In this document: positions 16,487 through 24,817 of the stretch, piece after piece | Position numbering within the stretch: the first letter of the stretch is position 1 | Layout: the number at the start of each line of letters is the position of its first letter | From: Lederbergia citri | GTDB taxonomy: Bacteria > Bacillota > Bacilli > Bacillales > Bacillaceae_C | Assembly (NCBI RefSeq): GCF_018343625.1 | Contig: NZ_JAGYPG010000004.1 | Span: 65,102-129,101, forward strand | DNA: 64,000 bases | Reading direction: 5' to 3' | Position numbers and translations under genes: made by a program | The notes under the pieces: model-generated | The model's database searches: none | What the model saw: only the letters and a program-made list of their open reading frames with translations | What the model was told of the DNA's origin: nothing

Positions 16487-18547
16487 ATGATCCCGGCAAA
16501 AATAGATCCCATGTCAATTACTACTATAAGAGAAAGAGACGTGGAATCTATCGTTGAATGGTTCGATCAACATAAACAATCTTTCTATATACTTGGTAGA
16601 TCTTATTTTAGGAATCAGCGGCAAATGGAAGACCTTTTTTACCGTTCCATTATAAAAGTGCATAAGGAATGGCCTCGATTTAAAAAAGAAATATCTTTCA
16701 AAACGTGGGTAACGTCTATTTTTCTACATTTCTGCCGGGAACTTTCTAAAGATAGCAGTTTACAAGTTTCTGAGGAAGGTAAAATACGTCAGGAATTATT
16801 TAAAGTACTCGATCAGTTAAATGAGTATGAAAAAGAAGCTGTAGTCCTTACATATGTGATAGGAATCACTCGGGAGGAAGCGGCACATCTTCTCCAAGTT
16901 TCAATGGATAAGATGAATGAACTTTTGTTTTCCGGAATTCAGTCGCTTAGAAAAGAAATCGGATACGGGTCATCCTTTAATAGCTGTAAGGAGTACCATA
17001 AGAATTACATCGATTACTTAGAAAGAACTTTGGAACGATCGAAAAAAATTGATTTCGAGATGCATATATATCACTGCCAAGATTGTCAGGAGGATTTTGG
17101 CACCTTTCAGGATGTCATGTTAAATCTTGCTGAAAGGATTGAGGATTTCTATGTGCCATCTGGTTTCATGGAGAACGTTAAAGACAAGCTGGCTAAAAAG
17201 GAAAAACACAAACAACAGAAGAATATGAGACGTAAAAGAGTCGGGCTTGTTTTTGCAAATGTTTTCGCGATATTAATAGGTATAGAAGTTTTTACAGGGT
17301 CTTTTACGAATCTCTACTCTACATGGACAGAAGAAGATCCGCAATTGCGTGCCTTTCTACAACACGGTTTAGGTGAAAGGCTGAACATGGAAGCGGAAAG
17401 CAATGGAATAAAAATTAAGATCAAAAGTGTAATTGCAGATGATATACAAACACTTGTTTTTTATGAAATAGAAGATAGAAATAAAGACAACCAATATGTG
17501 ATGAATTATGATGATGGGGTTTTTGCTGAGAACAAACATGAAATTATGAGTCGAGAAGCATCGCCAAGGTACTATCCTCCTGACCTTAAATCCGATCTAA
17601 ATAATAAAGAAAAGAACGTATTTCATGGAAAACTTAGTCTGCTACCGCTTAAAACGGATGACGGAACCATTAAACTTAAGATTACAAAGCTTGAGAAATT
17701 GATTCGTGATTCTTCTGACCAGAATAGATCTATGGCTTACAAGAGCATGGCGTATGAAGCAGGAGAGTGGAACTTCGAGATCCCTGTAACGAAACATCCT
17801 TCTCTCGAATATGTATTGGATGAAGAAATAAAAGTAGAGGGAATTCCGGTTCGATTTGATAAACTAACGATTGCTCCAACAGTAACGATTCTGCTTAGTT
17901 CTTTTATTTATGAATTGCCAGAAAAGCGGGTAAATGGTATTAATTTTGACAATCTGAAAGTGAACAATAAAATAGTGAAAGCTGATCAGTATGGCTACTC
18001 TTATACATATTCAAACAATGATTGGTCTTCTTTTCAAACACAATTTGACCCACTTTTTGTCGAAAATCCTAAAGAGGTTAACATTCAATTCGAATCTGTT
18101 CATTTAACGATTGATGACCCAAAAACCATCGAGTTGGATGCTTCTAAGTCATATCCTCAAACCTTTGAATACGTAGGTAGTACAATCTCCATCGACAAGG
18201 TAGAAGTTGGACAGACTGCCCATGTTGTCATTAGTAACCATGAGATTAAAAATCGAGGATATGAGTGGATCTCCTTCAATATTGAGAGCGACGATGAAAT
18301 TATAACTGGTTTCACAGACAGAAATTCTGAAGGAGTATTTATTGATAAAAACGGAATCGAATACGATGAGAATGAAAACCCTTTCATATATGAAGAAATT
18401 GAACAGCCCCGTTACTTCTCAACAGTTGAAAGCATAGAGATACACAGTAACAATGCTGAAAAGAGTGTAATTCCAAAAAGACTAAAGATTTATGAATATA
18501 GTACAACAAAATATTTGGATGATGTTGTGAAGATTTCGTTGAAATAA
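16487..18547 (+). CDS. ECF sigma / anti-sigma / outer-domain fusion protein, paralogue 2
   Basis: This 686-residue protein has the same architecture as paralogue 1: ECF region 2 (YILGRSYFRNQRQMEDLFYR), region 4 (EYEKEAVVLTYVIGITREEA), zinc-finger anti-sigma motif with HIYHCQDC, one membrane helix (VGLVFANVFAILIGIEVF) and the DUF4179-type outer region with GLGERLNMEAESNGIKIKIK. The N-terminal 230 residues are nearly the same as in its relatives, while the outer region has drifted more, including a short insertion (SMAYKSMAYEA). The upstream block and the 3' flank, where TTGCTTTT at 18561 pairs with AAAAGCAA at 18585, are also shared with paralogue 1, so the duplicated unit included its flanks. 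Confidence 0.8.
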   Translation: MIPAKIDPMSITTIRERDVESIVEWFDQHKQSFYILGRSYFRNQRQMEDLFYRSIIKVHKEWPRFKKEISFKTWVTSIFLHFCRELSKDSSLQVSEEGKIRQELFKVLDQLNEYEKEAVVLTYVIGITREEAAHLLQVSMDKMNELLFSGIQSLRKEIGYGSSFNSCKEYHKNYIDYLERTLERSKKIDFEMHIYHCQDCQEDFGTFQDVMLNLAERIEDFYVPSGFMENVKDKLAKKEKHKQQKNMRRKRVGLVFANVFAILIGIEVFTGSFTNLYSTWTEEDPQLRAFLQHGLGERLNMEAESNGIKIKIKSVIADDIQTLVFYEIEDRNKDNQYVMNYDDGVFAENKHEIMSREASPRYYPPDLKSDLNNKEKNVFHGKLSLLPLKTDDGTIKLKITKLEKLIRDSSDQNRSMAYKSMAYEAGEWNFEIPVTKHPSLEYVLDEEIKVEGIPVRFDKLTIAPTVTILLSSFIYELPEKRVNGINFDNLKVNNKIVKADQYGYSYTYSNNDWSSFQTQFDPLFVENPKEVNIQFESVHLTIDDPKTIELDASKSYPQTFEYVGSTISIDKVEVGQTAHVVISNHEIKNRGYEWISFNIESDDEIITGFTDRNSEGVFIDKNGIEYDENENPFIYEEIEQPRYFSTVESIEIHSNNAEKSVIPKRLKIYEYSTTKYLDDVVKISLK

Positions 18548-18677
18548 AATTTTCACCTAATTGCTTTTCAAAATTCTTCATTTTAAAAGCAAAAGTAAAT
18601 TCAGAATAAAAAGCAGCCCCTACATTCTGGGCATGTAGATTGCAGTATCATTCAAAAAAAAATAAAAGATACGTAGG

Positions 18678-18709
18678 AGTTCGAGAATCATTAGTAGATT
18701 CTCGAACTT
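18678..18709. terminator. Perfect hairpin between paralogue 2 and the Nudix pseudogene
   Basis: AGTTCGAGAATC pairs with GATTCTCGAACT-like sequence across ATTAGTA. There is no clean T-run after it (CCGTCTTTATT), so it may not be a terminator. Its core TCGAGAAT...ATTCTCGA is the same as the arms of the 51-bp repeats at 42004-42459. Confidence 0.5.
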
Positions 18710-18779
18710 CCGTCTTTATTAAATTCAATGCGTTCGATGAACTTATGTAAAAAATTCAGTTGCAAGTGTTCGATTAGTG

Positions 18780-19301
18780 ATGAGTTCATTGCAAAAAAGA
18801 GATATAGTGGAAATCCTGACAAGATTGAGTAAAGTGAATTTTGATATCCCTTTAAGATGTAAGGGTATTGCAGTAGTTTTATTGAAAAAGTTCGATGATG
18901 TGTATAAGGTACTTTTATTAAAGAGGGCAACTCCAGTTTTGAGAGTTGTATGGTGTTATATTGGTGGGAGTATTGAAGAAGGTGAAACTGCTTAGCAATC
19001 TGCTTTAAGGGAAATTAAAGAGGAGACTGGAATTACAAAGGTTTCTTTATACACTTCTAATAAATTTGATCAATTTTACTCACCAATTGAGAACTATATT
19101 TATATTGCGCCAGGATTTGTGGGATATGTGGACGACAAACAGGCTGTAATATTAAACTATGAACATATTGAATATAAATGGTTGAGTTTTAATGAAGCAA
19201 TTGAATATTTAACTTTGCCGGGGAATAATGAAGTTCTTACCTTTGTTGAAAAGCATTTTGTAAGGAATACTCCCACAAAATTGTTGCATATTGGAAAATA
19301 A
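18780..19301 (+). pseudogene. Nudix hydrolase gene broken by one stop codon
   Basis: One continuous frame carries a Nudix protein interrupted once by TAG at 18993-18995. It reads GIAVVLLKKFDDVYKVLLLK, then GGSIEEGETA, the stop, then QSALREIKEETGI and on to TPTKLLHIGK. The Nudix box is Gx5Ex7REUxEExGU; here the stop replaces one residue in its x7 part, while the Gly, both catalytic Glu and REIKEE remain. No other damage is seen, so the loss is recent or read-through occurs. About 174 codons in all. A histidine phosphatase gene follows. Confidence 0.8.
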
Positions 19302-19389
19302 ATTCTTATGCGGAGATTTCTTAATAAACAGGTAATTCCCTTTTGATGAAATAGTAATTAAAATTAAATTAAAGAAATGTGGTAACGTT

Positions 19390-19983
19390 ATGAAAACTTT
19401 TATTTATATGGTGAGACATGGAGAATCACCTAAGACAGAAGGTACTGAAAGAACAAGAGGATTGACTAAAAAAGGAAAGTCGGATGCTTACCAAGTAACT
19501 GAAATATTACAAGATGAGGGGATAGAAGTCTTTGTATCAAGTCCTTACAACCGAGCTATCTTAACAATTCAGGAATTGGCAAAACGTTCAGGCAAGGATG
19601 TTTTAGTATTTGAAGATCTTAAAGAAAGAATCTTTTCTAATGATGATTTTCGTATACCTGATAAGGAATTATATCCTTTGCTAACGAAGTCGTTTTCCAA
19701 TCCGAACTTTGCTTTAATGGGAGCTGAGTCTAATACTGATTGTCAAAATAGAGCTATAAAAGTATTAAGAGAAATATTAACAACCTATCAAGGATGTAAG
19801 GTGGCGATTGGCACTCATGGTGCTGTAATGACCCTAATGATTGGATATTACGACAATCAATATGATTTGAATTTTTTACTACATACATCTAAACCTGATA
19901 TATATAGAATGGAATTTAATGGCCATGAGTTGGTAGAGGTTAAAAAATTGTGGAATACATCGCAAAATAAATGTGAAAATTAG
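19390..19983 (+). CDS. Histidine phosphatase (phosphoglycerate mutase-like) family protein
   Basis: This 197-residue protein has the family start YMVRHGESPKTEG, where RHG holds the phospho-accepting His, the motif VSSPYNRAILTIQELA, and the second catalytic His in VAIGTHGAVMTL. These enzymes remove phosphate from small molecules or proteins; the substrate is not evident. The ribosome binding site is weak (GGTAACGTT). It follows the Nudix pseudogene in the same direction; both families often act on phosphorylated metabolites, but a shared pathway is not shown. The 20100 gene follows 116 bases later. Confidence 0.85.
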   Translation: MKTFIYMVRHGESPKTEGTERTRGLTKKGKSDAYQVTEILQDEGIEVFVSSPYNRAILTIQELAKRSGKDVLVFEDLKERIFSNDDFRIPDKELYPLLTKSFSNPNFALMGAESNTDCQNRAIKVLREILTTYQGCKVAIGTHGAVMTLMIGYYDNQYDLNFLLHTSKPDIYRMEFNGHELVEVKKLWNTSQNKCEN

Positions 19984-20099
19984 TCGATAATGAAGCAGGT
20001 ATAACAAACATGATTTACAGCAATTAAATGATAAAGAATTCATGCTGGAAGTATCTTATAGTACAAAGAGAATGTAAAAAAAGGGGGGGAGACACATCC

Positions 20100-22160
20100 A
20101 TGATCCCGGAAAAAATAGATCCCATGTCAATCACTACGATAAGAGAAAGAGACGTGGAATCTATCGTTGAATGGTTCGATCAGCATAAACGATCTTTCTA
20201 TATACTTGGTTGGTCTTATTTTAGGAACCAGCAGCAAATGGAAGAGCTTTTTTACCGGTCCATTATAAAAGTTCAAAAGGAATGGCCTCGATTCAAAAAA
20301 GAAACATCTTTCGAAACGTGGGTAACATCTATTTTTCTACATATCTGCCGGGAACTTTATGGTGATAAAAGTTTACAAGTTTCTGAGGTAGAAGAACCAC
20401 CTGAGAACTTAATTAAAGCACTTGATCAGTTAAATGAGTATGAGAAAGAAGCAGTTGTCCTTACATATGTAATAGGAATCACTCGGGAGGAAGCGGCAGA
20501 TCTTCTTCAAGTTTCAATGGAAAAGTTGAAAGAACTTTTGTTTTCTGGAATTCAATCAGTTAGAAAAGAAATGGGGTACGGGTCATCCTTTAATGGATGT
20601 AAGGACTATCATAAGAATTATATCGATTACTTAGAAAGAACTCTGGAACGGTCGAAAAAGATTGATTTCGAGGTACATATTTATCATTGCCAAGACTGTC
20701 AGGAGGATTTAGGCACCTTTCAGGATGTCATATTGAATCTTGCTGAAAGGATTGAGGCTTTCCATTTACCAACCGGTTTTATGGAAAACGTCAAAGATAG
20801 GCTGGTAGAAAAGGAAAAGCACAGGCAACTGAAAAACAAAAAACGTAAAAGAATGGGGCTTATTTTTGCAAGTGCTTTCACGTTATTAATAGGTATAGGA
20901 ATTTTTACAGGGAGTTTTACAAAACTCTACTATTCATGGACAGAAGAAGATCCGCAATTGCGTGCCTTTCTACAACACGGGTTAGGTGAAAGGCTGAACT
21001 TGGAAGCGGAAAGCAATGGGGTAAAAATTAAGATAAAGAGTGTGATTGCTGATGATATTCAGACGCTTATTTTTTATGAAATAGAAGATACAGCTAAAGA
21101 CAACCAATATGTGATAAATTATAATGATGGGGTTTTTGTGGCAAAAAGACATGAAATTATGAGTCGTGAATTATCTACAATGGACTATCCTCCTGATCTT
21201 AAATCCGATCTGAATAATAGAGAAAAGAACGTATATCATGGAAAGCTTAGTCTGCTGCCACTTAAAGAGGATGACGCAATCATTAAACTTAAGATATTTA
21301 AGCTTCATAAACTGATTCGCGATTCCACTGTTCAGAATAGTTTTATGAATTACGAGGAGAATGAATATGAAGTAGGAGAGTGGAACTTCGAAATCCCTAT
21401 AAAAAAACGCTCCTCTCTCGAATATGTATTGGATGAAGTAACAGAAGTCGAGGGAATCCCAGTTCGATTTGATAAGATAACGATTGCTCCAACAACGACG
21501 ATTCTGCATAGTTCTTATATTTATAACCTGCCAGAGAAGCAGATACATGGAATTGCTTTTGATACTCTAAAAGTGAACAATAAAAAAGTGAAAGCCGATA
21601 TGTACAGTGGCTATGGCTATTATGAAAACAGTGATTGGATTTCTTTTCAAACCATTTTTGACCCGCTTTTTGTTGAAAAGCCAAAAGTCGTAAACATTCA
21701 ATTTAAATATGCTGAATTTACGGTTTATGAACAAAAAAATATTGAGCTGGATCTTTCTAAGTCATATCCTCAAAACTTTGAATATGCAGGCAGCGTAATC
21801 TCCATCGACAAGGTGGAAGTTGGACATCCAACCCATGTTGTCATTAGTAATCATGAAACTAAGAATAGAGAATATCAGTCGCTTGACTTCAATGTTGTGA
21901 GTGAGGACGAAAATATAATTAGTTCAAGGAGTTATGATTCTGAAGGAGTACTTATCGATAAAAACGGAATCGATTACGACATAAATAAAAACCCTTACGT
22001 ATATGAAGAAATCGAACAGCCCCGTTATTACCTTACAGTTCAAAGCATAACGTTACATAGTAACGATTCAGATAAGGCAGCAATTCCCAAAAGATTGGAG
22101 ATTTATGGATATACTACAATAAAATATTTGGATAATATTGTGAAGCTGTCGTTGAAATAA
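20100..22160 (+). CDS. ECF sigma / anti-sigma / outer-domain fusion protein, paralogue 3
   Basis: From ATG at 20100 this gives 686 residues; the longer frame from 20028 adds 24 residues not shared with its relatives, while 20100 follows AAGGGGGGG and matches the common start MIPxKIDPMSITTI. ECF regions 2 and 4 (SIVEWFDQHKRSFYILGW, LNEYEKEAVVLTYVIGITRE), HIYHCQDC zinc motif, one membrane helix (MGLIFASAFTLLIGIGIF) and the DUF4179-type outer part are all present. The last 30 bases before the start (AAAGAGAATGTAAAAAAAGG) match the other two, but the conserved TATAAT block does not, so it may be read from the upstream phosphatase gene or have its own promoter. Confidence 0.8.
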   Translation: MIPEKIDPMSITTIRERDVESIVEWFDQHKRSFYILGWSYFRNQQQMEELFYRSIIKVQKEWPRFKKETSFETWVTSIFLHICRELYGDKSLQVSEVEEPPENLIKALDQLNEYEKEAVVLTYVIGITREEAADLLQVSMEKLKELLFSGIQSVRKEMGYGSSFNGCKDYHKNYIDYLERTLERSKKIDFEVHIYHCQDCQEDLGTFQDVILNLAERIEAFHLPTGFMENVKDRLVEKEKHRQLKNKKRKRMGLIFASAFTLLIGIGIFTGSFTKLYYSWTEEDPQLRAFLQHGLGERLNLEAESNGVKIKIKSVIADDIQTLIFYEIEDTAKDNQYVINYNDGVFVAKRHEIMSRELSTMDYPPDLKSDLNNREKNVYHGKLSLLPLKEDDAIIKLKIFKLHKLIRDSTVQNSFMNYEENEYEVGEWNFEIPIKKRSSLEYVLDEVTEVEGIPVRFDKITIAPTTTILHSSYIYNLPEKQIHGIAFDTLKVNNKKVKADMYSGYGYYENSDWISFQTIFDPLFVEKPKVVNIQFKYAEFTVYEQKNIELDLSKSYPQNFEYAGSVISIDKVEVGHPTHVVISNHETKNREYQSLDFNVVSEDENIISSRSYDSEGVLIDKNGIDYDINKNPYVYEEIEQPRYYLTVQSITLHSNDSDKAAIPKRLEIYGYTTIKYLDNIVKLSLK

Positions 22161-22275
22161 CATATGTAGGAAAGAACAATTTTAGCAAGCATGATAAATT
22201 TTTCAGTTAAAAAAGTGTCTGGACCACTGAAAATTTGTTTTTAACAAAAATAAGGGGGGAAAGGCACTTTTTACT

Positions 22276-22296
22276 AATGCTACGCAAAGTAGCATT
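22276..22296. terminator. Hairpin after paralogue 3
   Basis: AATGCTAC-GCAAA-GTAGCATT, a perfect 8-bp stem with a 5-base loop. No T-run follows on the plus strand, while on the minus strand AGTAAAAAGTG follows, so its role as a terminator is doubtful. Confidence 0.4.
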
Positions 22297-22466
22297 GATG
22301 AAAACCGGATTTTCTTGGATTTTAAGAATTACATGATATAACTTTGATATTGTAGGTCCGTAATAATTTCAAAAAATCATCTTAGAGAATCTAATAAAGT
22401 AAAAGTAGGTATAACCGTAGAGTTGGAAATATTATTAGGAAAGTGAAAGTAAAAGCTATAAGGAGA

Positions 22467-22492
22467 CAGTCCCATTTAGGGACTGCCTTCTT
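22467..22492 (+). terminator. Weak terminator-like hairpin before the glycosyltransferase gene
   Basis: CAGTCCC-ATTTA-GGGACTG followed by CCTTCTTTAT. The rest of 22161-22592 holds no gene that I can see. Confidence 0.4.
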
Positions 22493-22592
22493 TATAAATA
22501 TTAAAGTGTTGGGATTTTTAAGTATTGTTTTATATATGTTAGAGTTTATAAAAAGTAAGGCATATTGACATTTTCCGAAAGGAGTCATTACT

Positions 22593-23783
22593 ATGGCACG
22601 TGTATTATTCATTAATGGAGGATCTGAAGGACATGTCAATCCAACGATTGGAGTGGTTCAAGAGCTAATCTCTCGGGGCGAAGAAGTTGTGTATTTTACA
22701 ATCGAGCATTTCCGTGAGCGCATTGAGAAGACGGGAGCTAAGGTTCGCACAATTAACAGTGAGAAGTTTTTAAAAGCCTTTATCTCGGGTGGAAGAAATA
22801 ATTTACTTGAAAGAATAAATGGTCTTTTATATACGGCAGATGTCATGATACCTGATGTGCTGGAGCAAATTGAAGGGGAACATTTTGATTATATAATTCA
22901 CGATTCTATGTTTGGTTGTGGACGTCTACTTGCACAAATACTAAATCTTCCCGCAATCACCTCTTGTACCTCTTTTGCGGAGAGGGAGGCATCTTTTGAT
23001 AAAATGCTCGAACAGCTTTCTAATAAAATTCCTCAAAAAACATTTGATGAATATCAAAGGCTGATTGCAATGGTGAAGGGAAAATATAGTGTGGAAATCC
23101 ATTCACCTTACGAAGTTTTTTGCAATCCTGCACCACTTACAATCGTGTACACAACTAAGGAGTTTCAACCTTTTGGGGAAGACTTTGACAAAACGTACAA
23201 ATTTGTAGGTCCATCCATCATTTCAAGGCAAACGCATGAAAACTTTGACTTTACTGCACTCGAACGAAAAAGTCCAATTTACATATCCCTAGGTACTGTC
23301 TTTAATCAAGCTATTGATTTTTATAAGCGGTGTTTCGAGGCATTCGGCAACACGGAACATATTGTGGTGATGTCAATTGGAGAAAAAGTTCAACAATCTG
23401 ATTTGGGAAAGATACCTGAAAACTTCATTGTGAAAAATTATGTGCCACAAACGGAAGTACTGAAACTCACACAATTATTTATTACACATGGCGGAATGAA
23501 CAGTGTCCACGAAGGACTTTATTATGGGGTTCCGCTCATTGTCATTCCGCAAAGCGCCGATCAGCCGGTCATTGCCAATAAAGTTGCCAATATTGGAGCA
23601 GGTATTCAATTAAAAATGGAGAGCTTGACAGCAAATCAGCTGAGTGAATCAGCAGACTATGTGTTAAACGAGCCATTATTCTATAAAGCTGCCGCAAAAA
23701 TGAAAGAATCACTGCAAAAATCAGTTGGGTATCAACAGGCGGCTGATATGATTTTTAGATTTATGAGACAATATGACATCTAA
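22593..23783 (+). CDS. MGT/UGT-family glycosyltransferase (YjiC-like)
   Basis: This 396-residue protein transfers a sugar, usually glucose from UDP-glucose, to small hydrophobic acceptors such as macrolides or flavonoids in this family. N-terminal acceptor domain: RVLFINGGSEGHVNPTIGV with the catalytic-type His in GHVNPT. C-terminal donor-binding motif: FITHGGMNSVHEGLYYGVPL near residue 295, followed by PQSADQPVIANKV. AAAGGAG precedes the ATG. The acceptor cannot be read from sequence; detoxification of antibiotics is one possibility. It appears to be a single-gene unit. Confidence 0.88.
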   Translation: MARVLFINGGSEGHVNPTIGVVQELISRGEEVVYFTIEHFRERIEKTGAKVRTINSEKFLKAFISGGRNNLLERINGLLYTADVMIPDVLEQIEGEHFDYIIHDSMFGCGRLLAQILNLPAITSCTSFAEREASFDKMLEQLSNKIPQKTFDEYQRLIAMVKGKYSVEIHSPYEVFCNPAPLTIVYTTKEFQPFGEDFDKTYKFVGPSIISRQTHENFDFTALERKSPIYISLGTVFNQAIDFYKRCFEAFGNTEHIVVMSIGEKVQQSDLGKIPENFIVKNYVPQTEVLKLTQLFITHGGMNSVHEGLYYGVPLIVIPQSADQPVIANKVANIGAGIQLKMESLTANQLSESADYVLNEPLFYKAAAKMKESLQKSVGYQQAADMIFRFMRQYDI

Positions 23784-23981
23784 ACGTAAAATATGAATAT
23801 GTTCTCTACAAAATACCTGGCAAAATATATTAATAATAAAAAATGGAACGACAGCGCTTTTTTCATTGTCTTTCGATTAATATGACCCTTGTAGTTTGTT
23901 TTAAAGGCATCGAGACTATTGCTTTATAAGCAGCAAAATAATCTTGAAACCATGATTTGTAACTTTTTTACAAATTTAAAA

Positions 23982-24005
23982 GAGTCGCTAATTTATAAGC
24001 GACTC
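23982..24005 (-). terminator. Terminator of the 24017-24469 gene
   Basis: GAGTCGCT ... AGCGACTC, 8-bp perfect stem. Read on the minus strand it starts 11 bases after the stop and is followed by TTTTAAATTTG. The rest of 23784-23981 holds nothing I can identify. Confidence 0.7.
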
Positions 24006-24016
24006 CTAGTTTCTTA

Positions 24017-24469
24017 TTAATCTTCTACATTTGCCACCCTAGGGTTAAACGGCTTAAACATTCCGTCTGGATTTGGAGCCCATATCCAGGCATGGAGGGA
24101 AAATGGAAGTCCATCATGTGGAGGGTCCATTTCCAGTCCGAAAAGTCTGTTAGGTACAGTAGACATATATTCCACAGCAACCAATTTTAGTCCGTTTTTT
24201 GTTGGTTCATATACCAGAACCTCAGGAGTTAACGGGTCGGTGACTCCATCAATTAATTCTTCTTTTACAAAATGAATCCCCATATTGGGCACTACAAACT
24301 CGGTTGAAATATAGCCATCTGCTATAGCTTTCCTGACATCATGATATTTTGCTGTCGCATTCCTTACTTTGGCCAAGTCTGCTTGAACATTTCCAGCTGC
24401 CGAAGCAGATCCCAATAGGCTAAAACTTAAGGCAAAAGCCCCAATGCCCGCTAATATTTTTTTCTTCAT
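24017..24469 (-). CDS. Small secreted protein related in layout to the 4568 product
   Basis: This 150-residue exported protein has a signal peptide MKKKILAGIGAFALSFSLLG with cleavage after SASA. The mature part starts with a predicted helix (LAKVRNATAKYHDVRKAIAD), then VVPNMGIHFVKEEL, PLTPEVLVYEPTKNGLKLVA and VEYM, and ends with HAWIWAPNPDGMFKPFNP. The pattern 'mG.H.v.......P..lvYe...g.klvavEy' recurs in bacterial secreted proteins of unknown role. The leader directly before its ATG is the same as before the 4568 gene. A single-gene unit with its own terminator. Confidence 0.65.
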   Translation of the reverse strand: MKKKILAGIGAFALSFSLLGSASAAGNVQADLAKVRNATAKYHDVRKAIADGYISTEFVVPNMGIHFVKEELIDGVTDPLTPEVLVYEPTKNGLKLVAVEYMSTVPNRLFGLEMDPPHDGLPFSLHAWIWAPNPDGMFKPFNPRVANVED

Positions 24470-24527
24470 ACAGCCACTCTCCCCTGAGTCGGAATGATAG
24501 GTTATTTGTTAAAAGCAAACCTGTTTC

Positions 24528-24566
24528 ATTATACACGTACAATATGAGGAATATGACTTAGGTCAT
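24528..24566 (-). promoter_or_regulatory. Promoter region with palindrome ATGAC-N4-GTCAT
   Basis: On the minus strand TATAAT (24533-24528) is a strong -10 box. The palindrome ATGAC-CTAA-GTCAT (24566-24553) lies where the -35 box should be, suggesting an operator or activator site. The binding protein is unknown. Confidence 0.5.
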
Positions 24567-24671
24567 GGTTATTTTTTTGAATGTCGTACAATGAATTAGT
24601 TCAGAATTTATTCTTTTTTGTTTTTAGACGAAGCTCCTTTTATTTAAGGACGTGGCTGTTATTAAAATGGT

Positions 24672-24713
24672 AAAAAAGTTCATTCCTTCATATAGGGAGT
24701 AACTAAAGGAATG
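24672..24713 (-). terminator. Terminator of the ECF sigma/anti-sigma pair
   Basis: On the minus strand CATTCCTT(T) pairs with AAGGAATG and is followed by AACTTTTTTACC. It lies about 105 bases after the stop codon at 24818. Confidence 0.6.
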
Positions 24714-24817
24714 ACGTACCCATCCTCTTATAATTAGATATTAACCCTTATCCCACTAAATACCTGAAAATCAGTTTTAATCGGCAAAATCAACTTCCCT
24801 TGGGTAGTAATAAACGG

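Noticed and set aside
21171..21548. A 125-codon minus-strand frame
   Set aside because: Antisense shadow of the third sigma-fusion gene; composition and residues are not protein-like.
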